Source of the DNA: Mycolicibacterium goodii
Lineage (GTDB): Bacteria; Actinomycetota; Actinomycetes; Mycobacteriales; Mycobacteriaceae
DNA length: 64,000 nucleotides
Reading direction: 5' to 3'
Assembly (NCBI RefSeq): GCF_001187505.1
Contig: NZ_CP012150.1
Span: 186,001-250,000, forward strand
In this document: one piece after another, positions 53,732-64,000 of the stretch
Layout: the number at the start of each line of letters is the position of its first letter
How positions within the stretch are numbered: the first letter of the stretch is position 1
Position numbers and translations under genes: made by a program
Notes under the pieces: generated by a model
Seen by the model: the letters and a program-made list of their open reading frames with translations, nothing else
The model's database searches: none
Told to the model about the DNA's origin: nothing

Positions 53732-54431
53732 CGCTTCCGCCGCCGTCGACGCGGATGATCTGGCCCGTGATGTAGCCGGCGTCGTCGTGGATGAGCGACG
53801 CGATCGCGTGCGCGATCTCCCGTGGCTGACCGACGCGACGCATCGGGATGTTCTCCAGGAATCTGCGCTCGGGCTCCGAACCCTGCGGGCTGCGCTCGCG
53901 GTACATCTCGGTCTCGGTCGGCCCGGGCGCGACGGCGTTGACCGTGATGCCCGAGGTGGCGAGTTCACCGGCCCAGGTCTTCGTCGCGGTTTCCAGCGCG
54001 GCCTTGGCCGCGGCGTAGGGCGTGCGCAGCGGGGTGCCCTGGGTGGTCAGGCTGGTGATGTTGACGATGCGGCCCCAGCCCGCGTCGAGCATTCCGGGCA
54101 GTACCGCCTGGGTGACCTGCACGGCGATCCGCATGGTCATGTCGTACGTGGTGAACAACTCGTCCAGATCGATCTCGCCGATCCGCCCGAACCGCGCCCC
54201 CGCGACGTTGTTGACCACGGCCTCGATCGGTCCGTCGGCCAGCACCGCGGCCAGGGCCGCCTCGGTGGCCTTGCGGTCGCTCAGATCGACTTCGAACATC
54301 TTGCCCGGGAAGTCCGGCGTCGAGGTGCGCGCGAGTCCGATGGGTTGGTGGCCGTCGGCGGCCAGACGCTCCGCGGCTGCCCGTCCGATCCCTTTCGAGG
54401 CACCGCTGATCAGTACCCGACGTGATGTCAT
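53715..54431 (-). CDS. SDR-family oxidoreductase
   Basis: 238 residues from the ATG at 54431. Nucleotide motif SGASKGIG near 9-16, NNVAG near 75, active-site Ser in ITSLTT near 126 and YAAAK near 139-143, and a C-terminal GGGSVSGAW. LARTSTPDF after strand two suggests NADP(H). The layout (SGASKGIG start, IIRVDGGG end) is that of FabG-like reductases; substrate unknown. Divergent from xthA with about 150 bases between. Confidence 0.87.
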   Translation of the reverse strand: MTSRRVLISGASKGIGRAAAERLAADGHQPIGLARTSTPDFPGKMFEVDLSDRKATEAALAAVLADGPIEAVVNNVAGARFGRIGEIDLDELFTTYDMTMRIAVQVTQAVLPGMLDAGWGRIVNITSLTTQGTPLRTPYAAAKAALETATKTWAGELATSGITVNAVAPGPTETEMYRERSPQGSEPERRFLENIPMRRVGQPREIAHAIASLIHDDAGYITGQIIRVDGGGSVSGAW

Positions 54432-54580
54432 GTGCGTTCTCCTGTCCGCGTGGTTGTTGAGGTCCTGTTCGGTCAACACCTGCGACCGCCCGGATCTGCA
54501 TAACGCCTGCGATATGGGCCCATGCGGATCCGGCATATCCGCGGGCGCCGCGGGCAGGGCCCGCCCGTACCCTCGTCTGC

Positions 54581-55363
54581 ATGCGGCTGGCCACCTGGAA
54601 CGTCAACTCGATCCGCGCACGCGTCGACAGGGTCACCGACTGGCTCGCCCGCGCCGACGTGGACGTGCTGGCCATGCAGGAGACCAAGTGCTCCGACGAC
54701 AAGTTCCCGGCCATGCCGTTCGTCGAGCTCGGCTACGAGGTGGCCTATCACGGCCTCAACCAGTGGAACGGGGTCGCGATCGCGTCGCGGGTCGGACTCG
54801 ACGACGTCCAACTCGGCTTCGACAATCAGCCCGCGTGGGAAGCGGCCGCCGAGGCGCGCGCCCTGGCCGCGACGTGCGGTGGCGTGCGGGTGTGGAGCCT
54901 TTACGTGCCCAACGGACGCACCGTCGACTCCCCGCATTACGCGTACAAACTCGAATGGCTCGCGGCGTTGCGGGACAACGCCCAGAAATGGCTCGCCGAC
55001 GATCCGCAGGCGCAAATCGCGCTGACCGGTGATTGGAATATCGCGCCCACCGACGAGGACGTCTGGGACGTGGACTTCTTCGCCGGCTCGACTCATGTCA
55101 CCGAAAAAGAACGTGCCGCATTCCGGGCGATCGTCGACGCGCAGTTCGCCGATGTGGTGCGGCCGTTCGCCCCCGGCCCCGGCGTTTACACGTATTGGGA
55201 TTACACCCAGCTGCGGTTTCCCAAGCGCCAGGGCATGCGGATCGATTTCATCCTCGGTTCACCGGCACTCGCACAGCGTGTGGGGCACGCCGAGATCGTC
55301 CGCGAGGAGCGCAAAGGGAAGTCCCCGAGCGATCATGCCCCGGTTCTCGTCGAACTGAACTGA
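54581..55363 (+). CDS. xthA: Exodeoxyribonuclease III / AP endonuclease
   Basis: 260 residues. Exonuclease-endonuclease-phosphatase fold: WNVNSIRARVDRV near 6-18, Mg2+ ligand Glu34 in AMQETKC, GDWNIAPTDEDVWD near 150 with Asp and Asn, and the final SDHAPVLVEL with the catalytic Asp-His. Incises abasic sites and trims 3' ends in base-excision repair. The position corresponds to Rv0427c. A small stem follows the stop. Confidence 0.95.
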   Translation: MRLATWNVNSIRARVDRVTDWLARADVDVLAMQETKCSDDKFPAMPFVELGYEVAYHGLNQWNGVAIASRVGLDDVQLGFDNQPAWEAAAEARALAATCGGVRVWSLYVPNGRTVDSPHYAYKLEWLAALRDNAQKWLADDPQAQIALTGDWNIAPTDEDVWDVDFFAGSTHVTEKERAAFRAIVDAQFADVVRPFAPGPGVYTYWDYTQLRFPKRQGMRIDFILGSPALAQRVGHAEIVREERKGKSPSDHAPVLVELN

Positions 55364-55376
55364 CCGGTTGGAGAAC

Positions 55377-55397
55377 ATCGGGTGAATTTGCCCCGAT
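55377..55397 (+). terminator. Weak stem-loop after xthA
   Basis: ATCGGG at 55377-55382 pairs with CCCGAT at 55392-55397 around a 9-base loop, 14 bases after the xthA stop. A second possible stem (GGGGGCC with GGCCCTC) follows at about 55402-55425. No U-tract. Low-confidence terminator. Confidence 0.4.
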
Positions 55398-55567
55398 AAT
55401 TGGGGGCCGGTAATTCCGTGGCCCTCGAACATCGGTGCTTTCCAGCGAAAAAGTGCACGGCACGGTATCAAGGGTCTCGTACGATTGTTTTCGCTGTCGG
55501 CTCGCGCCGGCGGGTGACCGCCCAGTTGGGGGAAGCCGTCAACTGACGACTCTTGGAGTGGACCATC

Positions 55568-56659
55568 ATGAAGATCTCACAATTGACCATCACCGCCGCG
55601 GCCGCGCTCGCCATTTCGGCGGCCGCGGGCACCACGGGGATGGCGACCGCGTTCGCCGAGGCGGCGCAGGCCGCACAGGCTGCGGCCAGCCCGCTGGGCA
55701 GCCAGGCCAGGCTCGAGAACGGTGACGTGGTGCAGGCCTGGACGATCACCGGCCTCAAGCCCAGTTCGGACCCGATTCCCTACGCCGTGCGCGGAACCCT
55801 GTGGGAGGCCACGGCCACCGACGAGGCGATCCAGGGTTCGGTGATCCCGATCGTGTCGAACCTCAACGCCAGGGCCGCGGACGGCGAGAACTACCGCGTG
55901 CTGTTCCAGGTCGCCACACCGCAGGGCATCAACCCCGCGACGCTGGCGCAGGGCCAGAAGACCACGGGCAAGATCTATTTCGACGTCACCGGTGAAGCAC
56001 CGACCAGCGTCGTCTACAACGACGGTGAGCGGGATCTGCTGACCTGGTCGCAGTCCGCCGCGGCCGCGGCGCCGCGTCCGGCGGCAACCGGATCGGGCAC
56101 GTCCGTGTCGACCCCGGCGCGCACCGCTCCGGTCACCCCGGCCGCACCGGTGTCCAACACACCCGCCACCGAACTCCTCCCCGAGTCGCCCGCCGTCGCG
56201 CCGACCGGCACAGTGCCTGCCGCGACGCCCGGTGCCGGGGCCGCGGCCACCGACATCCCGGGCAGCACGGTGCCGGAGGCGCTGTCGCAGAACCTGCCCC
56301 AGGACACGGTCACGCCGGGCGAGAGCGTGGGCACCCCGCTGCCCGCCGCCGTTCAGCAGGCGCCCGCGGCGCCGGCTCCTGGTGCTCCCGCTCCCGCAGC
56401 GCCGGCTCCCGGTGCTCCCGCTCCCGCGGCGCCCGGCCCGCTCGACGCCCCGGCCGCGCCTCCGGCACCGGCACCCGCCGCGCCCGCACCAGGTGCACCG
56501 GCGGCGCCCGCTCCGGGTGCTCCCGTGACGCCGGCACCTGCGGCTCCGGTCGAGGGGTCGACCACGCCCACCGTCCCGGCCGGTAGCGAGGCCCCGCTCA
56601 CCGCGGGTGGTATCCCGACGCTGGTGCCCGCGGCCAACGCAGGCGTTCCCACGCCCTGA
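55568..56659 (+). CDS. Secreted MPT63-like (DUF1942) protein with Pro/Ala-rich tail
   Basis: 363 residues. The ATG at 55568 gives a clean signal peptide (MKISQLTITAAAALAISAAAG region, cleavage near 35). Residues about 48-165 form the immunoglobulin-like DUF1942 domain, sharing with MPT63 the runs LWEATATDEAIQGSV, NARAADGENYRVL and GKIYFDVTG. From about 175 onward comes a low-complexity tail of Pro, Ala, Gly and Val, densest around 260-325 with APGAPAPAAP-like units. MPT63 itself lacks such a tail. The tail may span the cell wall or be glycosylated; function of the domain is unknown. Confidence 0.86.
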   Translation: MKISQLTITAAAALAISAAAGTTGMATAFAEAAQAAQAAASPLGSQARLENGDVVQAWTITGLKPSSDPIPYAVRGTLWEATATDEAIQGSVIPIVSNLNARAADGENYRVLFQVATPQGINPATLAQGQKTTGKIYFDVTGEAPTSVVYNDGERDLLTWSQSAAAAAPRPAATGSGTSVSTPARTAPVTPAAPVSNTPATELLPESPAVAPTGTVPAATPGAGAAATDIPGSTVPEALSQNLPQDTVTPGESVGTPLPAAVQQAPAAPAPGAPAPAAPAPGAPAPAAPGPLDAPAAPPAPAPAAPAPGAPAAPAPGAPVTPAPAAPVEGSTTPTVPAGSEAPLTAGGIPTLVPAANAGVPTP

Positions 56660-56673
56660 CACCCGATCCCATG

Positions 56674-56738
56674 GCGCCGAAATCGACGGTGTTGTCGTAA
56701 ATCCTCACGGACAGCGACGTTTCCGTCGATCTCGGCGC
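56674..56738. terminator. Long imperfect stem between convergent genes
   Basis: Arms 56674-56697 and 56715-56738 match at 19 of 24 positions; the outer 16 pair almost perfectly. It lies between the convergent DUF1942 and MFS genes and probably ends both transcripts. Its outer sequence, GCGCCGAGAT when read inward from the right, recurs in the stem at 29120-29177. Confidence 0.6.
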
Positions 56739-56755
56739 TGTTGGCGTCAGGCCGC

Positions 56756-58510
56756 TCAGGCCTCGTTGTCGGCTCCCGCCTCCGTCCCGTAGCGGCCCGC
56801 GTTGAACAGCGAGGCGATCGCACCGATCACCATCATCACCGCGGCCGCGATGAACACGACCGTGAGGCCGGCGTGGAACGGTTCGGTGATCAACTGCGGG
56901 AAGAACTGCTGACCCGTCAGCACGTCGGCGTTCACACCGGGCTGCTGCAGGGAGTGGTAGGGCGCGAGCAGTTCGGCGATCGGGTTGTACCCCAGGAACG
57001 CCGCGAACAGGCTGCCCACCGGGGGCAGGTTCGCCACCTCATGTGCCACCGACGCCGAGACGCCCTGCTGCTCAAGGCCTGCGCTCATCGCGGTGGGCAG
57101 CGTGCCCGCGAGCCCGACGATCATCAGCGAGAAGAAGATGCCGATCGACAGCGACGATCCCGCGTTGAAGAACGTCGCACGCACGCCGGAGGCCGCCCCG
57201 CGTTCGCTCGCCGGGACCGCCGACATCACGGCCGCCGAGTTGGGCGCGGTGAAGATGCCGCCGCCCAAACCGTTGAGGAACACCAGGACCGCGAACACCC
57301 AGTAGTTAAAGTCGACGGGGATCATCACCAGCGCCACGAATGTGACGGCCATCAGGACCATGCCGCCGACGGTGAACGGCCGGGCGCCGAAACGGTCCGA
57401 CAGCGATCCGGCGAGCGGGCCGGACACCAGGAACCCGATGGTCATGGGCAGCATGTAGATGCCCGCCCACAGCGGGGTGGACTCGAAGCTGTAGCCGTGC
57501 AACGGAAGCCAGATGCCCTGCAACCAGATGATGAGCATGAACTGCAGGCCGCCGCGGCCGACCGAGGACATCAGGCCCGCCAGGTTGCCCATGCCGAACG
57601 CCGTCGACCGGAAGAGCCTGATGTTCATCATCGGGTTGGACACGCGCAGTTCGATCACGCAGAACGCGATCAGCAGGACGAGCCCGGCGATGATCGCCCC
57701 GAGCACGAACGGGCTGGTCCACCCGGTGGTCGAGTCACCGTAGGGCTGGATGCCGTAGGTGATGCCGGTGAGCAGCACGGTCAGCCCGATGCCGAACGTC
57801 AGCGTCCCGGCCCAGTCCAGTCGCCCGGGGGTGCGCACGCCGAGTTCCTTGAGCGAGCGGTAGCTCCACACCGTGCCGAGGATGCCGACCGGCACCCCGA
57901 CCCAGAAGATCGCGCGCCAGTCCCATTCGGAGAGCACACCACCGATCAGCAGGCCCAGGAACGACCCCGCGACCGCCGAGACCATGTTGGTGCCCAACGC
58001 CATGCCGCGCTGGTTGGCCGGGAACGCGTCGGTCAGGATCGCCGACGACGAGGCCATCAGCATGGCGCCGCCGACGCCTTGGACGACGCGCCAGGCGATC
58101 AGCCACACCGCTCCCCCACCGAGGTGGAACGGGTCGACCGACAGCGCGACGGCCGCGACGGTGAACACGACGAAGCCCAGGTTGTAGATCTTGACCCGCC
58201 CGTACATGTCGCCGAGGCGACCGAACAGCACCACCAGCACGGCGGTCACCACCAGATAGCCCATGAGCATCCACAGCAGGTAGCTCACGTTCGCCGGGTC
58301 GAGCGGGTTCAGCCCGATTCCGCGGAAGATCGCCGGCAGCGAGATCAACACGATCGACGCGTTGATGGTGGCCATCAGGGTGCCCAGTGTGGTGTTGGAC
58401 AGGGCTATCCACTTGTAGAACGGGTGGTCGTGGTCCATCCGCTTGCGGCGCCGCGCGGTCTCGATGAGCGCGGCGTCGGCGGGTTCGGTCATTTCGGCTT
58501 CTGTCGTCAT
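56756..58510 (-). CDS. MFS drug:H+ antiporter, 14-TM DHA2 family
   Basis: 584 residues, 14 predicted spans. Motif A is [17 protein letters not shown] near 97-113. Motif C-like [38 protein letters not shown] near 175-212 marks a proton-coupled exporter. The opening [24 protein letters not shown] carries motif D1 of the 14-span group. It probably exports amphipathic compounds. The divergent 290-base region toward thiC contains AT-rich promoter-like sequence and the inverted repeat ATGTG-CAAAA-CACAT, a possible regulator site. Confidence 0.9.
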   Translation of the reverse strand: MTTEAEMTEPADAALIETARRRKRMDHDHPFYKWIALSNTTLGTLMATINASIVLISLPAIFRGIGLNPLDPANVSYLLWMLMGYLVVTAVLVVLFGRLGDMYGRVKIYNLGFVVFTVAAVALSVDPFHLGGGAVWLIAWRVVQGVGGAMLMASSSAILTDAFPANQRGMALGTNMVSAVAGSFLGLLIGGVLSEWDWRAIFWVGVPVGILGTVWSYRSLKELGVRTPGRLDWAGTLTFGIGLTVLLTGITYGIQPYGDSTTGWTSPFVLGAIIAGLVLLIAFCVIELRVSNPMMNIRLFRSTAFGMGNLAGLMSSVGRGGLQFMLIIWLQGIWLPLHGYSFESTPLWAGIYMLPMTIGFLVSGPLAGSLSDRFGARPFTVGGMVLMAVTFVALVMIPVDFNYWVFAVLVFLNGLGGGIFTAPNSAAVMSAVPASERGAASGVRATFFNAGSSLSIGIFFSLMIVGLAGTLPTAMSAGLEQQGVSASVAHEVANLPPVGSLFAAFLGYNPIAELLAPYHSLQQPGVNADVLTGQQFFPQLITEPFHAGLTVVFIAAAVMMVIGAIASLFNAGRYGTEAGADNEA

Positions 58511-58605
58511 TCCGTCTTCGCTCTAGGTATCAGAAATCAGGGGGTCGGCACTGACCCGAACTTCGCCGGCCGCACACGGAACCTCCCGTGACAGCCGTCA
58601 GCAAC

Positions 58606-58634
58606 ATGTGCAAAACACATATATTACCTATACA
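58606..58634. promoter_or_regulatory. AT-rich divergent promoter/operator region (MFS and thiC)
   Basis: ATGTG (58606-58610) and CACAT (58616-58620) form an inverted repeat with a 5-base spacer. TATACA at 58629-58634 could be the -10 element for the thiC leader, about 75 bases before the riboswitch. The stretch is markedly AT-rich compared with its surroundings. No -35 element is defined. Confidence 0.35.
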
Positions 58635-58708
58635 AATAGCTGCCGTAAAACGCGCCCCCGGTTCCGCAACGCGCGGATCTGCGCTAGGTTCAGCGACGGC
58701 AGAGAAAA

Positions 58709-61271
<2,563 letters not shown>

Positions 61272-61282
<11 letters not shown>

Positions 61283-61916
61283 CCCGCTTGCGGGCCTCGA
61301 GGCCATCGCAGGCGTCGCGCATGAACCGCAGACCGACCCGCGCGGTGTCGTGGTGCTCACCCACGGCGCGGGCGGTAACCGCGACGGCGCACTGCTGACC
61401 CGGATCTGCGACGAATGGGCCACGCGGGGCTGGCTGGCCATCCGCTACAACCTGCCCTACCGCCGGCGTCGCCCCAAGGGCCCACCCTCGGGATCGGCCA
61501 GGGCCGATCAGGACGGCGTCGCCGAGGCCATCGCCTTCGCCCGCGGGCTCACCGACGGGCCCGTGCTCGCAGGCGGGCACTCCTACGGCGGTCGGATGAC
61601 CTCGATGGTGGCGGCCGAGGCCGGCGGTATGGACGTGCTGACGCTGTTCTCATATCCGGTGCACCCGCCCGGCAAGCCCGAACGCGCCCGCACCGAGCAT
61701 CTGCCGAACATCACTGTGCCGACGGTGTTCACGCACGGTTCGTCGGATCCGTTCGGCACGATCGACGAGGTCACCGCGGCCGCGGCCCTGGTCGGCGGAC
61801 CCACCGAGGTGGTCGCGATCGACGGGGCACGACATGACCTCGCGTCCAGGACGCACGACGTGCCGGCCCTTGCGGTCGATGCGGCACTGCGGCTCCTCGA
61901 TATCGTCGGGACATGA
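61272..61916 (+). CDS. Alpha/beta-hydrolase, KANL3/Tex30-like (Rv0421c homologue)
   Basis: 214 residues from a GTG inside the thiD 3' end (11-base overlap). Alpha/beta-hydrolase core: VVVLTHGAGGNRDG near 25-38 (oxyanion loop), nucleophile elbow GGHSYGGRM near 97-105, acid Asp in THGSSDPFGT near 157, and His in DGARHDLA near 188. A dienelactone-hydrolase or Tex30-like esterase of unknown substrate. The fixed position behind thiC-thiD in mycobacteria hints at a link to thiamin or a shared promoter only. Confidence 0.88.
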
Positions 61917-62467
61917 CCACCCCGCCCGGTCCCCCACCACCGCCGTACGGATCGCACGGATACCCGCCGCCTCCTCCGCTGCCCTATGCCAACGACACCG
62001 GCCACCTCCCACCGCCACCGCGGAAGCGGACCCGGCCGTGGGTCGTCGTCGCGATCGTCGTGGTGGTGCTCGCGGTACTGGCGGCCGGCGCGGCCGTGGC
62101 GGTGTACTACGTGACCGAGCGCGACTCGACCGAGGCGTCGGCGGCGAAGGTCGGTCACTGCCTGGCCGAGATCCCCGACAGCAGCAGGGTGCTCTACGTG
62201 CAGACCGTGGCATGCGATCAGCCGCACAAGGGCGAGGTGTTCTCGGTGATGCAGATGCCCGACGGCGACTTCCCCGGTGAGGGCGCGGTGCTGGAGTACA
62301 CCGACAAATGCGGGCCGGCGCTCAAGCAGTACGCGCCTGCGGCGGCCGACGATCCGGAGATCCGGACGCTGGTGCTGTACCCGACGGCCGATTCGTGGCA
62401 ACGCGGCGACCGCACGGTTACATGCATCGCGACCAGCGAAAACAGCAGGACCGGGAAGATAGGGTGA
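61913..62467 (+). CDS. Proline-rich membrane protein with septum-formation domain (Rv0420c-like)
   Basis: 184 residues, ATGA overlap with the hydrolase gene. A proline-rich cytoplasmic N-terminus (GPPPPPYGSHGYPPPPPLP) precedes one membrane helix at about 43-68, and the outside domain has a pattern of paired cysteines: GHCLAEIP, TVACDQPHKGEVFSVMQMPDGDFPG, DKCGPAL and TVTCIATSE. That matches the actinobacterial septum-formation-related domain. Likely disulfide-bonded cell-envelope protein. Confidence 0.8.
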   Translation: MTTPPGPPPPPYGSHGYPPPPPLPYANDTGHLPPPPRKRTRPWVVVAIVVVVLAVLAAGAAVAVYYVTERDSTEASAAKVGHCLAEIPDSSRVLYVQTVACDQPHKGEVFSVMQMPDGDFPGEGAVLEYTDKCGPALKQYAPAAADDPEIRTLVLYPTADSWQRGDRTVTCIATSENSRTGKIG

Positions 62468-62523
62468 AATTAGGGTAGCGCGCTACCTAAACGCCACGCC
62501 GCGCGCGGGCCGACACTCGAAGC

Positions 62524-63156
62524 ATGGTCGAGATCGACAGCCGCCCGGTGACGGAGTTGCCGCTCGCGCCGCGCAATCCACTGCCCTACCGCGAGCAGAT
62601 CCGGTGCCTGCGCTCGTTCATCGACGGTATGCAGCGGTTGTGTGACGCCGGTGGCCCGGTCACCCGCATCGTCCTCGGACCGCGGTGGCTGCTGCCCCAG
62701 GCGCTGCTGATCACCTCGCCGCAGGGCGCTCACGATGTACTGAGTCGTCCCGACTCGATCGCCGATCGCGGCGGGTCGCGCAACATGCGCGAACTGCAGC
62801 GCCACATGGGCGGCAATCTCCTTGACCTGCAGCATGATCGGTGGTTGCCACGGCGGCGCACATTGCAGCCGTTGTTCACCAAGAAGCATGTGCCCCGCTT
62901 CGCAGGCCATATGGCGGCCGCGGCACAATCGGTGGCCGACTCATGGGCCGACCGAGCAACCGTCGATCTGGACAGGGCGTGCCGGGCCTTGACCTTACGG
63001 GCCCTGGGACGTTCGGTGTTCGGCGTCGACCTCGATGACCGTGCCGAAGACGTCGGCGCGGTGAACGTCGAGTCCCAGAAACCCGACTTCTCGGTGGAGA
63101 CCCCCTTCACCGTGATCGCCGCGGCGCCGGTTCCGGCCCGTGTCACCAGGAGGTAA
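62524..63156 (+). pseudogene. Cytochrome P450 with catalytic middle deleted
   Basis: 210 residues against about 430-480 for a full P450. Residues 1-183 are the normal N-terminal half: PRNPLPYREQIRCLRSF, a substrate-side SRPDSIADRGG, and the C-helix DLQHDRWLPRRRTLQPLFTKKHVPRF with the haem-propionate Trp and Arg. After LDDRAEDVG the frame jumps to SVETPFTVIAAAPVPARVTRR, a typical P450 extreme C-terminus. The I helix, ExxR and the haem-cysteine loop are missing. The frame remains open, so this is an in-frame internal deletion of some 240-270 codons. It cannot bind haem normally. Confidence 0.8.
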
Positions 63157-63161
63157 CCGCA

Positions 63162-63431
63162 ATGAAGTTCATCGTGCACTGGACGCAGTCGCAGGCAGGC
63201 TTTCGCGATGCGGTCGACAAGTTCAAGAAGACCGGCGCCCAGGTGCCCGAAGGGGTGACACTGCTGGGCCGGTGGTGGGGCATGAACGGGCAGGGCTTCG
63301 CGATCGTCGAAACCGACGACGCCAAGGCGATGTTCGAGTCCGCGGCCGAGTGGGGTGAGTTCCTCACGATGGATGTCACCCCGGCGGTCGAGGACGCCGA
63401 GGCCGGTGAGGTTCTGGCGAAGCTCTACTGA
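63162..63431 (+). CDS. DUF3303 family small protein
   Basis: 89 residues behind a near-perfect AGGAGGT ribosome site at 63149-63155. The sequence MKFIVHWTQSQAGFRDAVDKFKKTGAQVPEGVTLLGRWWGMNGQGFAIVETDD fits DUF3303, a single ferredoxin-like alpha-beta domain of the dimeric barrel type. Function unknown; similar folds are monooxygenases or heme-binding factors. It follows the deleted P450 gene by five bases and may be its former operon partner. Confidence 0.85.
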   Translation: MKFIVHWTQSQAGFRDAVDKFKKTGAQVPEGVTLLGRWWGMNGQGFAIVETDDAKAMFESAAEWGEFLTMDVTPAVEDAEAGEVLAKLY

Positions 63432-63442
63432 GCCGGAACGAT

Positions 63443-64000
63443 TCAGGCGCCGCCGGACATCTGCGGTCGCTCGTCGAACCCGACCAGGGCCTGCACGGCG
63501 TGCGCGACGTGGAATGCCGTCGCCTCGTCGTGCGGATGGCTGACGATCTGGACGCCGGCGGGAACGCCTTCCGGTGACAGTCCGCTGGGCACCGAGAGCA
63601 CCGCGCAGCGGTTGGCCACATTGAACGGACTGGTCATGTGGCCTTCCCAATAGTGTTCGCGGTGGCCGGATTCGGTGTCGATGCCGTCCAGGTAGTCGCC
63701 GTCGGCACGCAGTGATGTCACCGCGGAGGTGGGGCACACCAGCGCGTCGACATCGCGCATCGCGACGGCCAGTTCGTGTTGCACGCGGGCGTCGGCGGCC
63801 AGTGACTCCACGAGTGGGCAGCGCTGCGCCGCGGCGGTCGCGTCCGCGATGAACTGCCGTGTGTAGGCGGCCACTTCGCCTTCGGTGTCCCCGATTTCCC
63901 GCACCATGGCCGGTGCCAGGATGTGGCCGAAGTGCGCGAAGATGGTGTCCCTGATCCGCGCGGTGGTCCAGGGCAGGTCGATGTCGACGATCTCGGCACC
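63443..64000 (-). CDS. Amidase signature family enzyme, C-terminal part (runs off window)
   Basis: 186 codons open to the window edge, stop at 63443-63445. The visible part is the C-terminal third of an amidase: VDALVCPTSAVTSLRADG, then TSPFNVANRCAVLSVPSGLSPEGVPAGVQIVSHPHDEATAF, a standard late motif in which FN, PS and G-P-G-Q residues are conserved. The catalytic Ser-Ser-Lys region lies beyond the window. Substrate unknown. Convergent with the DUF3303 gene. Confidence 0.88.
   Translation of the reverse strand, partial: GAEIVDIDLPWTTARIRDTIFAHFGHILAPAMVREIGDTEGEVAAYTRQFIADATAAAQRCPLVESLAADARVQHELAVAMRDVDALVCPTSAVTSLRADGDYLDGIDTESGHREHYWEGHMTSPFNVANRCAVLSVPSGLSPEGVPAGVQIVSHPHDEATAFHVAHAVQALVGFDERPQMSGGA

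Noticed and set aside
56340..56545. Tandem repeat array in the DUF1942 protein gene
   Set aside because: The repeats are imperfect codon-level Pro/Ala/Gly low complexity belonging to the protein tail, not a DNA repeat element or CRISPR.

Overview
The window reads as chromosomal DNA of a high-GC, rapidly growing mycobacterium (Mycolicibacterium type, plausibly near M. smegmatis; the species cannot be fixed from this window). The backbone follows the M. tuberculosis Rv0420c-Rv0439c neighbourhood as I remember it: an SDR, moeA2, psd, pssA and a Cdc48-like ATPase at 15-21 kb; a LON-domain protein at 40.4 kb; a GCS2-type ligase, sodC, virR, a DUF3263 gene, def and a GNAT gene at 49-54 kb; xthA at 54.6 kb; and thiC-thiD with two followers at 58.8-62.5 kb. 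Accessory blocks interrupt it. No gene-free stretch exceeds 300 bases. I saw no tRNA, rRNA, CRISPR array, transposase or integrase.

0.2-12.25 kb is a catabolic block flanked by a 171-bp direct repeat of the 3' end of a HAD phosphatase gene. The intact HAD gene lies at the right end and a severed 3' fragment at the left. The block has an IclR-controlled divergon. Leftward genes encode IclR, a pentonate-type IlvD dehydratase, an SDR, acylating acetaldehyde dehydrogenase, 4-hydroxy-2-oxovalerate aldolase and another SDR, almost all with overlapping ends. Rightward genes encode a decarboxylating dehydrogenase, a GntP permease, a bile-acid-symporter-like protein and a lactonase-like metallo-hydrolase. 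The set suggests uptake of a sugar acid, dehydration to a 2-keto-3-deoxy acid, and cleavage to pyruvate plus an aldehyde that becomes an acyl-CoA.

13-21 kb holds a YdbS/YdbT-like pair, then SDR-moeA2-psd-pssA-ATPase on the + strand. The ATPase gene is split by an apparent -1 frameshift with an overlapping GTGA restart. 21.1-23.6 kb is an orphan espA/espC/espD-like cassette preceded by a four-helix membrane protein. 24-31 kb carries a TetR-SRPBCC fusion, a two-component system, a CBS protein with an ArsB-like transporter, a DUF559 protein and an FAD monooxygenase. 31.6-37.7 kb is a complete six-gene Mrp Na+/H+ antiporter operon.

37.9-40.3 kb is a second type-VII-secretion cassette: an espC-like gene with an in-frame stop, a 451-residue WxG protein with a glycine-zipper-like C-terminus, and, overlapping it, a membrane protein paralogous to the one at 21.2 kb. 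I read it as a possible effector and immunity pair. 41-49 kb is a second catabolic cluster: LLM monooxygenase, flavin reductase, NCS1 permease with a 67-residue partner, amidohydrolase, EthD protein, aldehyde dehydrogenase and a tandem Lrp regulator.

The right end carries an MPT63-like secreted protein, a DHA2 exporter, a TPP riboswitch ahead of thiC, a cytochrome P450 gene whose catalytic middle is missing, a DUF3303 gene and part of an amidase gene.
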